A stretch of DNA of 7,522 nucleotides from Promethearchaeota archaeon (GTDB lineage Archaea > Asgardarchaeota > Lokiarchaeia > Sigyniarchaeales > Promethearchaeaceae). Numbering within the stretch: the stretch's first letter is position 1; each line of letters starts with the position of its first letter. This document shows, in pieces, positions 1 to 5,744 of this stretch. The notes beneath the pieces are model-generated. The model was given only the letters and a program-made list of their open reading frames with translations, ran no database searches and was not told where the DNA came from. The stretch lies in the NCBI GenBank assembly GCA_014729055.1, contig WJKO01000315.1, forward strand, positions 1-7,522, written 5' to 3'. Position numbers and translations under genes: made by a program.

Positions 1-427
1 CAGCAGCACAGACTGAGTTCATAGCAAAATCTGAAACGATACCATCCTTCAGAATGATAATTTTCGAATCTTGACCACCAATTTCCAAAATGGTGTGAAC
101 GTCAGGAAATTCATGTAAAGCCGCCACTGCATGAGCAATAATTTCAGTTTTTGCGATATCTCCTCCAACCACACTTTTTATTAGATATCGTGCAGATCCA
201 GTGGTTCCCACGGCTAATATATTTAAATTATCAAAGACACCTTCCTCGACCAACTCTTTTTTAAGATTCGTGAGTCCTTTTTTTACGGATTCAATCGGCG
301 ATCCTTGATTTCTTAGCCACGTACCCTTAAATAAGTTACCATTTTCGTCAGATAGGACTATTTTTACCGTAACGGAACCGATATCAATACCCATATATAA
401 ATCTTTTACCATTTCTTCACTATCCAT
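1..427 (-). CDS. BadF/BadG/HgdC-type acyl-CoA dehydratase activase, N-terminal part (cut by window edge)
   Basis: I translated this by hand; 142 codons are visible and the frame stays open to the window edge. It is the N-terminal half of an ASKHA-fold ATPase that activates HgdB-type iron-sulfur proteins by ATP-driven electron transfer. Visible signatures are MGIDIGSVTVK (residues 12-22, first phosphate loop), AVGTTGSAR (72-80), TEIIAHA (94-100), IGGQDSK (116-122, second phosphate loop) and NSVCAA at 137-142. Cys140 matches the first ligand of the [4Fe-4S] cluster shared between the two subunits of activase dimers. The start is uncertain: ATG at 427 has no clear Shine-Dalgarno site, and Met6 or Met12 are alternatives. 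It follows the COG3581-like gene by 22 bases, so it is almost certainly co-transcribed with it. The second cluster cysteine and the C-terminus lie outside. Family assignment is secure; the redox partner's substrate is not known. Confidence 0.93.
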   Translation of the reverse strand, partial: MDSEEMVKDLYMGIDIGSVTVKIVLSDENGNLFKGTWLRNQGSPIESVKKGLTNLKKELVEEGVFDNLNILAVGTTGSARYLIKSVVGGDIAKTEIIAHAVAALHEFPDVHTILEIGGQDSKIIILKDGIVSDFAMNSVCAA

Positions 428-449
428 TATTATTTGTTACTTAATTTTA

Positions 450-1766
450 TCAATATTCGATTGTTTCTTTTGTTTCAGGTTTTGTTTTACTCGTATTATC
501 TGAGAAAATATTACCAATTACCTCTAAAGGATTCAATGTAGAAGCTATATTTACAAGTTCACCCATCGGTTCGAGTATATTTTCAATTGGATTTTGATGA
601 TTCGCAATTACATGGTCAATTATTGATTTTTGTTCTCTGTATTTTTTAATAGGTTTAATATTGCTTCCCTTTCTTTTTCTGGCTTCCATTAGATCGATAA
701 ATGCCTCAAGTCGAGTTCTCATACCCTCAACACCTGAATGCTCGTCAAATGAAAAGAATATAGCTGGAATCTTAGGGTCATCCATTGCAGTAATAATACT
801 TCGTGCAGTTACTTCTGGCATACAAGTAAATGGATATATATGAATGAAACCATCTAATCCCCGTTGATTGCTTTCAATATACTCTCCGATAACCCATTGA
901 GCTTCTCCGCCTATATCTAATTTCAAGAATGGTTCTGCTTTTCTTTCTAATTCTTTACGATGAAAATTAACATGAAATTTATGCAGTATCCAATCGATTA
1001 AACTTAAATTTTGATGAACCTCAATGCCCATATCTCCCAACTTCTTTCTTAAATCAAGATTTACATAGGGCTCCAAGGTTACATGAATCTCGCCTGTAAG
1101 AGTAACCTTTAGAGGATCCTTTTCAGTATCGTGAGGAATTTTTTTAAAAGATGCTATCCCTTTTTTTCTACTTTCTCTTATTTCTGCTGGGGTCTTGGCT
1201 TCATCTAGGCTCTGAAGCGCCTGTCTAAGCACTCTCGAAGTATCACCTCTGCTTAATTCCCTACAACGATAGTATCCTTCTAACTTTTCGAAATCAGCAG
1301 TAATTTTCGCTTTCCTCAAGAAATTGATTGCTGCCCCTGCCGTATTGAAGAACTTCTTGAATGGGTCGTTAACACCCATTATTTTATAGAATTCATCAAA
1401 TGTTTTTACCCAATTAAAATTTAATAGATCTGCTTGATCTAATGGAATTATTTTCAAGTCATATCCCAAATCTCGCAAGATGCGTTCTTGAACTGCGTGA
1501 TAAAAACCAAATCTACAAGGACCACAATCAATCGCGTTCACAAACGTATCAATACCGTATTGTTCGTATGTCTGAATGAAATCTCCGATATTTACCTTAA
1601 ATGGAAAACATACAAATTCTGGAGAATATTTTGCTCCGAGTTCAATTGTTTTCCTTGTAACCGGAGGTGGTAATACAACTTCTATGTCGGGCACACTTTC
1701 TACCAATGTTTTAAATGCAACCCAACAGTTCCCCATATTTGGAAATGAAACTTGTAATTTGCTCAT
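450..1766 (-). CDS. HgdB-like iron-sulfur protein, COG3581 type (acyl-CoA dehydratase activase-related)
   Basis: This is a cytoplasmic protein related to the HgdB/BcrB fold and usually encoded beside or fused to a BadF-type activase; its reaction is unknown. Numbering from a possible TTG start at 1784, it shows MGNCW (17-21), VLPPPVT (37-43), EFVCFPFK (56-63, Cys59), IDCGPC (85-90, Cys87 and Cys90), PFTCMPE (318-324, Cys321) and DEHSGVEGMRTRLEAFIDL (347-365). The cysteines are candidate [4Fe-4S] ligands. I place the start at ATG 1766 (seventh residue of the long form) because MSKLQVSFPNMGN is the natural family N-terminus. A GGAG lies 12 bases upstream, while the TTG has no ribosome site. After about residue 370 there is a roughly 75-residue lysine-rich then amphipathic extension with no motif I recognise. 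It sits between the COG3580-like gene (79-base gap to ATG) and the activase gene (22-base gap). Confidence 0.9.
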   Translation of the reverse strand: MSKLQVSFPNMGNCWVAFKTLVESVPDIEVVLPPPVTRKTIELGAKYSPEFVCFPFKVNIGDFIQTYEQYGIDTFVNAIDCGPCRFGFYHAVQERILRDLGYDLKIIPLDQADLLNFNWVKTFDEFYKIMGVNDPFKKFFNTAGAAINFLRKAKITADFEKLEGYYRCRELSRGDTSRVLRQALQSLDEAKTPAEIRESRKKGIASFKKIPHDTEKDPLKVTLTGEIHVTLEPYVNLDLRKKLGDMGIEVHQNLSLIDWILHKFHVNFHRKELERKAEPFLKLDIGGEAQWVIGEYIESNQRGLDGFIHIYPFTCMPEVTARSIITAMDDPKIPAIFFSFDEHSGVEGMRTRLEAFIDLMEARKRKGSNIKPIKKYREQKSIIDHVIANHQNPIENILEPMGELVNIASTLNPLEVIGNIFSDNTSKTKPETKETIEY

Positions 1767-1816
1767 TTCTGCATTTGACTCCAATTTTTGATTGGTTATT
1801 TTATTACTTTCTATTC

Positions 1817-1848
1817 CTTCCTTGGTTAAAACCTTCTTTGGTTAAAAC
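1817..1848. repeat. Tandem duplication of a 16-base unit
   Basis: Two adjacent 16-base copies, CTTCCTTGGTTAAAAC (1817-1832) and CTTCTTTGGTTAAAAC (1833-1848), differ at one base. They fill much of the short gap between the COG3580-like and COG3581-like genes. Each copy contains GGTTAAAACC or a close variant, with 4-base inverted arms. It could be a recent slippage duplication or a paired regulatory or RNA element; nothing in the sequence decides this. Confidence 0.75.
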
Positions 1849-1855
1849 ATTTCAG

Positions 1856-2944
1856 CTACTTCGTTTCTATCAAATCTCTATATTTTTTGCGACGGATCAT
1901 ATCAATAAATGATTCAATTCTTGTGACCATTCCTGACTCCCCACTATGTTCATCGAGAATGAGGTCTAAAAAAGGAATTTTCATTTTTTTAAAGTCTCGC
2001 ATAATTAATTCTTGAATTAAAGAATCAGGTCCGCACGCAAAAGAGATAAGAAAGATTACTCCGTCAATTTCATCTTTTGCATCTAATAGAAAGTGGCGCG
2101 CACCTTGTAGTAATTCTTCTTCCATATTCCAGTAATTATGGAAATGCCTATTTATCGTAACCCGTTTCTTAAATGTCTCTTCAGGTAATTGTTCTAACAT
2201 TATAACGTTAACATGATATTTTTCCAATCTTTCTGCCAAATTAAGGTTGATTAGTGGATCATACGTATTATAGGGATGACCCAATACCAAAATCGTTATC
2301 GGGTAGTTCTTATCAATTTCCTCGTCTCCGGATTTATTCCGCATTTTACGTTTCTTTTTTACTAATCTCGGATACATCCTATGCATAGCATCATGAAATA
2401 GAACGCCTTTCCTTTGCAGATTCTGAAATTGTTTAAAACGGTTTATTGCATAGATGTATGCTTTACCCGCTTCTTCTTTTTCGATTCCAATTTTTCTACC
2501 CAATATAATTGCTGATTCAATATTGGCTCGTTTTTTTGCATTAATCTCCCATTCAAGGACAGGAATCTTGGGTTTTACGGTATTCCTCACGGTATCGGGT
2601 AACGCCAAGAACTTTGGACAGAAATAGTGATATTTATTCAAACTAACATATCGTGGAACAAAAATATAGTCTAAATTTGGTTTATTCTCAAGTAACCACA
2701 AAATATGACCAAAATATAGCTTGACGGGCACACATAATTCACTCGAAGAAAAAGTTGCACCCATTTCAAGTATTTTTTTATTTGTTGGTGGTGAAAGAAC
2801 GATATCACACCCCATTCTCGTTAGCATTTCATGCCAAAATGGGAAAAACTTGTAGTAGTATAATGCTCTAGGAACACCAACATTCAATTTTGCTTTCTTT
2901 TCCCCCGTTGCAGTTTTATTTTGTGTTTGATTATCAAGTACCAT
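1856..2944 (-). CDS. HgdB-like iron-sulfur protein, COG3580 type (acyl-CoA dehydratase activase-related)
   Basis: This 362-residue protein is the COG3580 partner of the COG3581/activase set. Motifs in order are VGVPRALYYYKFFPFW (22-37), SPPTNKKILEMG (51-62), CVPVKLYFGH (71-80, Cys71), FVPRYVSL (95-102), FCPKFLALPD (108-117, Cys109), LGHPYNTYDPLIN (221-233), FACGPDSL (302-309, Cys304) and DEHSGESGMVTRIESFID (331-348). The last block is nearly the same in the next gene, so the two are paralogous. Cys71, Cys109 and Cys304 correspond in context to Cys59, Cys87/90 and Cys321 there, a likely three-cysteine site for [4Fe-4S]. A poorly conserved stretch at about 196-213 is rich in Lys, Arg and charged residues. 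ATG 2944 has only a weak AGGT seven bases upstream. It is first in the three-gene cluster. Family is secure; the substrate is unknown and need not be a CoA ester. Confidence 0.92.
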   Translation of the reverse strand: MVLDNQTQNKTATGEKKAKLNVGVPRALYYYKFFPFWHEMLTRMGCDIVLSPPTNKKILEMGATFSSSELCVPVKLYFGHILWLLENKPNLDYIFVPRYVSLNKYHYFCPKFLALPDTVRNTVKPKIPVLEWEINAKKRANIESAIILGRKIGIEKEEAGKAYIYAINRFKQFQNLQRKGVLFHDAMHRMYPRLVKKKRKMRNKSGDEEIDKNYPITILVLGHPYNTYDPLINLNLAERLEKYHVNVIMLEQLPEETFKKRVTINRHFHNYWNMEEELLQGARHFLLDAKDEIDGVIFLISFACGPDSLIQELIMRDFKKMKIPFLDLILDEHSGESGMVTRIESFIDMIRRKKYRDLIETK

Positions 2945-2962
2945 GAGTTTGACCTTGTTTGT

Positions 2963-2974
2963 ATAAACGTTTAT
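2963..2974. promoter_or_regulatory. Perfect 12-base palindrome, candidate operator
   Basis: ATAAACGTTTAT is a perfect palindrome ending 18 bases before the start codon of the COG3580-like gene. It lies just downstream, in the direction of transcription, of the TATA-like box at 2979-2990. That would put it at or beside the transcription start, a usual place for an archaeal repressor site. Symmetry is seen directly; the regulatory role is inferred, and short AT-rich palindromes also arise by chance. Confidence 0.35.
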
Positions 2975-2978
2975 CTAG

Positions 2979-2990
2979 TAAAATAAAAAA
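2979..2990 (-). promoter_or_regulatory. TATA-like box for the three-gene redox cluster
   Basis: On the minus strand this reads TTTTTTATTTTA. Initiation about 25 bases downstream would give a short leader of 10 to 15 bases before ATG 2944. The surroundings are very AT-rich, so the match is weak evidence; no convincing BRE is visible. Confidence 0.3.
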
Positions 2991-3090
2991 GCGTTGAATT
3001 AAAAAATACATCATACGATTGATACTATTATTTGTATTTTTTATTCTATGATATAGGGGCTATTGGGATAAACATAAAAAATGCATTGAA

Positions 3091-3128
3091 ATTTTCATCC
3101 CTTCATCTTGAAGCGCATAAATGAAAAT
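3091..3128 (-). terminator. Nested stem-loop followed by a T-run, possible terminator
   Basis: ATTTTCAT (3091-3098) pairs with ATGAAAAT (3121-3128). Inside the loop, CTTCA (3101-3105) pairs with TGAAG (3109-3113). On the minus strand a TTTTTT run follows about 10 bases after the outer stem. It lies 95 bases beyond the stop of the ThuA-like gene. Termination is a possible role; a structured 5' element for the next transcript is another. Confidence 0.3.
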
Positions 3129-3150
3129 CCAGAATGTAAACGCTGTTCAG

Positions 3151-3178
3151 CAATGAGCTCAATGAGTCTCAATGTGCA
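3151..3178. repeat. Three short CAATG(A/T)G tandem units
   Basis: CAATGAGCT (3151-3159), CAATGAGTCT (3160-3169) and CAATGTGCA (3170-3178) follow one another with a 9 to 10 base period in the gap between the ThuA-like gene and the redox cluster. The spacing is close to one helical turn, which would suit cooperative protein binding, but degenerate slippage is equally possible. Confidence 0.45.
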
Positions 3179-3189
3179 TGAAATAGTAG

Positions 3190-3209
3190 AAAAATAAAAA
3201 ATGAAAAAA
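3190..3209 (-). terminator. Oligo-T tracts, archaeal-style terminator of the ThuA-like gene
   Basis: Read on the minus strand, three T-runs of 6, 6 and 5 bases occur within 20 bases, starting about 15 bases after the TAG stop of the ThuA-like gene. Archaeal RNA polymerase commonly terminates at such tracts without needing a hairpin. None of the other gaps in the window has three T-runs packed this closely. Confidence 0.4.
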
Positions 3210-3223
3210 TATGGAGAATTTCA

Positions 3224-4006
3224 CTAATCCATTATACAATTCCGAATTATTTTACAATATGTATCATTATAATCATGAACAGAGTGACCTGGCATAAGAT
3301 AGTAGATAGTTCCTTGTCCAAATGGCATTTTCCAGCCACCATTGTTAGAAATAAACTCACGACCAGATGCTTCATCTATAAAGTATAAAGCAAATAATAG
3401 AGTTCTCTCTGGTTCAGGTAAAAGCACATGATTTATGAAATACTCCGATTTATTGAACAGAATCGCGGGTTCTTTTTCTCGACTATGGTATTCTTGTTTT
3501 TGATCTTTCGTCAGCAATTCGTGCGTCGTTACAACCTTATTCGGTTCTATTGGTAGATTTATAGCGGGGACACTATCTTTATATTTTATCTCGTTGGTCG
3601 TGATTATACTATCTGGTGCTAAATTTGTCAGATAAAGATCTCCTCCTTCTATAACTGACCATGGATATTCTGCTTTTTCTCCTTTTTCAATCTTAACCTT
3701 CATCATTTCTAGCCATTCTGGTTGTCGCATCATCATTGAAGATACATTATGATGTAGAGCTATAAGTTTTCCTCCTTTATCGCAATACTCCTTAATTGCA
3801 TTAATATTCTTTGTTCTAATGAGATTTTTATTATAGGTGATAATACAAGGGGGATCATATTTTTTTACACGCTTCGCAAACCAAAATTGAGTAGATAATT
3901 TATAGTCGTAATCTGGTAAGTTCTGAGATAACCATTTTTTTAGGGCAATCATCTGTAACTTATGCGGACCGCTGTAAAGAATTAAAATCTTCTTTTTTTT
4001 ATCCAT
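3224..4006 (-). CDS. ThuA-like domain protein (glutamine-amidotransferase-like fold)
   Basis: This 260-residue soluble protein covers one ThuA-type domain, the class I glutamine-amidotransferase-like fold named after trehalose utilisation. Evidence is the N-terminal strand KILILYSGPH (6-15), the central GGKLIALHHNVSS (78-90), PWSVIEGGDLYL (115-126) and the C-terminal GQGTIYYLMPGHSVHDY (230-246), which matches the family's G-G-R-V-x-Y-x-x-x-G-H block. The nucleophile elbow of true amidotransferases carries cysteine; here the equivalent LIALHHNVS has none, so glutaminase activity is unlikely. No signal peptide or membrane segment is seen. ATG 4006 has no Shine-Dalgarno site. Gaps of 107 bases before and 279 bases after suggest a separate transcription unit. 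No sugar transporter or dehydrogenase lies nearby, so a role in trehalose metabolism is not supported; the function is open. Confidence 0.82.
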   Translation of the reverse strand: MDKKKKILILYSGPHKLQMIALKKWLSQNLPDYDYKLSTQFWFAKRVKKYDPPCIITYNKNLIRTKNINAIKEYCDKGGKLIALHHNVSSMMMRQPEWLEMMKVKIEKGEKAEYPWSVIEGGDLYLTNLAPDSIITTNEIKYKDSVPAINLPIEPNKVVTTHELLTKDQKQEYHSREKEPAILFNKSEYFINHVLLPEPERTLLFALYFIDEASGREFISNNGGWKMPFGQGTIYYLMPGHSVHDYNDTYCKIIRNCIMD

Positions 4007-4113
4007 ACAAATAGCTAAAACAAGATGATAAAAAAATGTATTCCTACGAAAAACTGCGATTTAACTAATCAGAAATTGCTTAATTATGCTTAAAACTAAA
4101 TGATTGGAAATTT

Positions 4114-4890
4114 TTAATATATTTTGGGAATTATTTTGTATTTGACGCGCTCTTTATACTCTCTATATCCGTTTAATCCTTGAATTAACATCTCTTCTTC
4201 ATATTTAATTCTTAGGATAAGCATTGAAACTGTCATAAATGCCGGTATTAATGCCCAAAGACAATTAAATGCCAAAGGAATTGCGATAAACATCAGACTG
4301 AATGCAGAATACATAGGATGACGCACTTTAGCATAATATCCAGTATCAATCAGTTTATGTCCCGAATCTTTTCTGATATCCAAAACTTTCGATGCATACG
4401 CATTCTGCAACATAACTTGATAGAGCAGATAAAAGCTGATTACTAACAAAATAAAACCGAAGACCATTATTATTAAAGAGTCTCCACTCCAACCGTATCT
4501 TTCATCAAAAGCAGGAATGATATATGTTAAGATAAATCCTGAACTGATAAGAGGCATTATAAATTTATCAGAACCGCTCGGTTTTGAGAATCCTTCTTTC
4601 TTAGATTTCATTCGATTTTGTAGAATCTCGGGATTCTTCTTATTTAGAAGTATGGTTAATATTAACAAAAATACTAAGAAAAAAAGTAAATATATCCATG
4701 CTTCAATCCAGAGCCAGTTATTTGCAGGTAAAAAAAGCAATGGAGCTTGTATACCGGTTCCAAAAAGCGATATTGCGATTAATTGCCCAGTATTTAGCGT
4801 CTTAGTACTATCATTTGTATTATCATTAGTATTATCCGCAGCATTATCATCAGCTTCTTGTTCTTGTTCCTCATCGTTATTTTTTGACAT
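4114..4890 (-). CDS. Membrane methyltransferase of the isoprenylcysteine/phospholipid methyltransferase group
   Basis: This 258-residue protein has about five hydrophobic segments (near residues 36-55, 60-82, 112-127, 138-160, 195-224). It carries the group's C-terminal signature: GHKLIDTGYYAKVRHPMYSA (177-196, with Arg190-His191-Pro192), then RIKYEEEML (227-235) and GYREYKERV (241-249), the acidic and Tyr-rich helix that closes the S-adenosylmethionine pocket. Relatives methylate prenylated cysteine, phosphatidylethanolamine or small molecules, so the acceptor cannot be named. The first 35 residues are acidic and Asn/Asp-rich with a repeated NTND unit, probably a disordered cytosolic tail. 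It is 38 bases behind the second acyltransferase gene and probably the last of that operon. ATG 4890 has no clear Shine-Dalgarno site. Confidence 0.85.
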   Translation of the reverse strand: MSKNNDEEQEQEADDNAADNTNDNTNDSTKTLNTGQLIAISLFGTGIQAPLLFLPANNWLWIEAWIYLLFFLVFLLILTILLNKKNPEILQNRMKSKKEGFSKPSGSDKFIMPLISSGFILTYIIPAFDERYGWSGDSLIIMVFGFILLVISFYLLYQVMLQNAYASKVLDIRKDSGHKLIDTGYYAKVRHPMYSAFSLMFIAIPLAFNCLWALIPAFMTVSMLILRIKYEEEMLIQGLNGYREYKERVKYKIIPKIY

Positions 4891-4928
4891 GAAAATAGTA
4901 ATGGAGTCTAGTTTAAAAAATGTTTTCC

Positions 4929-5711
4929 TTATTGTTTGTTTAGACCTTTTTCTGAGAGATATTCCTCGGTATCGAAATACAAATCCCTTATTTTTCGCAT
5001 TACTCTTTTAATTGCTTTTTTGTAAAACTTAGAGTTATCTTCAGAACCTTTAAACACATCGTTATAATGCATAGGTTTCCCGAAGTTAACTGCTATTTTC
5101 CCGGATAATTTGGGGACCTTTGCCCCTTTTCCGAAGACTTTATCTGTGCCATAAATGACCATCGGAACAACCGTGGACAAGGTTTCATGTGCGAGTCTAA
5201 CCGCCCCAGTCTTTCCTTCTAAAAAGCGGGTACCTCCATTATTCAACGTTCCTTCTGGAAAAACTCCAATTAATTCTTCTCGATTTAATAGTTCTAGTGC
5301 TTTTTCGTATGCTATTGCATCTGATTTCCCTCGTCTAATCGGAAATGCGAAATGTGTTCTAATCCATGCGTTCACCAATGGAGTTTCGAAAAGTTCGATT
5401 TTTGCCATGATATTCAGTTTTCGTCTACTTTCATGGGAAACACCAACTCCAAAAATTAACGGATCAAGCAATGATTGATGATTACAGCAAATAATGGACC
5501 TTGCTTGTATAGGAACTCTATCGGAATTGATAATTTCAAAATCATAAAGTTTCCTAAATCCCTCATAAAGTAGTTTATCGGATGCTTTATAGATTTCCTC
5601 ATTGACATTTTCTGCGATATTAAAACGCTCCATTATCCTTTGTTGCCCGAATAAATAGTCATCAATTGGTTCTAGTACAAATCTTTTCAATATTTTTTCA
5701 AATTCACTCAT
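4929..5711 (-). CDS. PlsC-type acyltransferase (lysophosphatidate acyltransferase-like)
   Basis: This 260-residue protein is of the PlsC/AGPAT superfamily, which transfers acyl groups from acyl-CoA or acyl-ACP to lysophosphatidate or similar acceptors at the membrane. All four boxes are present: NHQSLLD (77-83, the catalytic His78 and Asp83), FPIRRGK (123-129), FPEGT (151-155) and VVPMVIYG (181-188). The 70 residues before the domain are helical and charged; the last 40 are basic, then acidic. There is no obvious transmembrane helix, so membrane contact is probably peripheral. ATG 5711 has AGGTGA six bases upstream. It follows a second PlsC-type gene by 33 bases and precedes the membrane methyltransferase gene by 38. 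The acceptor is not known; in an archaeon it would be notable because typical archaeal lipids are ether-linked. Confidence 0.93.
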   Translation of the reverse strand: MSEFEKILKRFVLEPIDDYLFGQQRIMERFNIAENVNEEIYKASDKLLYEGFRKLYDFEIINSDRVPIQARSIICCNHQSLLDPLIFGVGVSHESRRKLNIMAKIELFETPLVNAWIRTHFAFPIRRGKSDAIAYEKALELLNREELIGVFPEGTLNNGGTRFLEGKTGAVRLAHETLSTVVPMVIYGTDKVFGKGAKVPKLSGKIAVNFGKPMHYNDVFKGSEDNSKFYKKAIKRVMRKIRDLYFDTEEYLSEKGLNKQ

Positions 5712-5717
5712 TCTTAT

Positions 5718-5723
5718 TCACCT
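5718..5723 (-). promoter_or_regulatory. Ribosome binding site AGGTGA of the second acyltransferase
   Basis: AGGTGA on the minus strand lies six bases before ATG 5711 and complements the anti-Shine-Dalgarno core. It supports the chosen start, and translation independent of the gene before it. Confidence 0.7.
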
Positions 5724-5744
5724 ACTTTCTGTATAAGATATATT

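Noticed and set aside
1767..1784. TTG at 1784 as the start of the COG3581-like gene.
   Set aside because: No ribosome site precedes it, and the six extra residues do not resemble the family. ATG 1766 fits better, although its GGAG is 12 bases away, so some doubt remains.
3085..3092. ATTGAAAT resembling the end of an archaeal CRISPR repeat.
   Set aside because: It occurs once, with no regularly spaced copies in the gap.
3104..3223. Stop-free minus-strand stretch of about 38 codons directly after the ThuA-like stop and in the same frame.
   Set aside because: It has no ribosome site or plausible upstream start and is flanked by two stops (TAG TGA). It overlaps the T-tracts, hairpin and tandem repeats, which look non-coding.
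4517..5011. Plus-strand open frame of 164 codons.
   Set aside because: It lies opposite the methyltransferase and acyltransferase genes, both of which carry clear family motifs. Its translation is Ser/Leu/Val-rich low complexity with no recognisable domain.
5155..5478. Plus-strand open frame of 107 codons.
   Set aside because: It is antisense to the conserved core of the second acyltransferase and has no recognisable motif.
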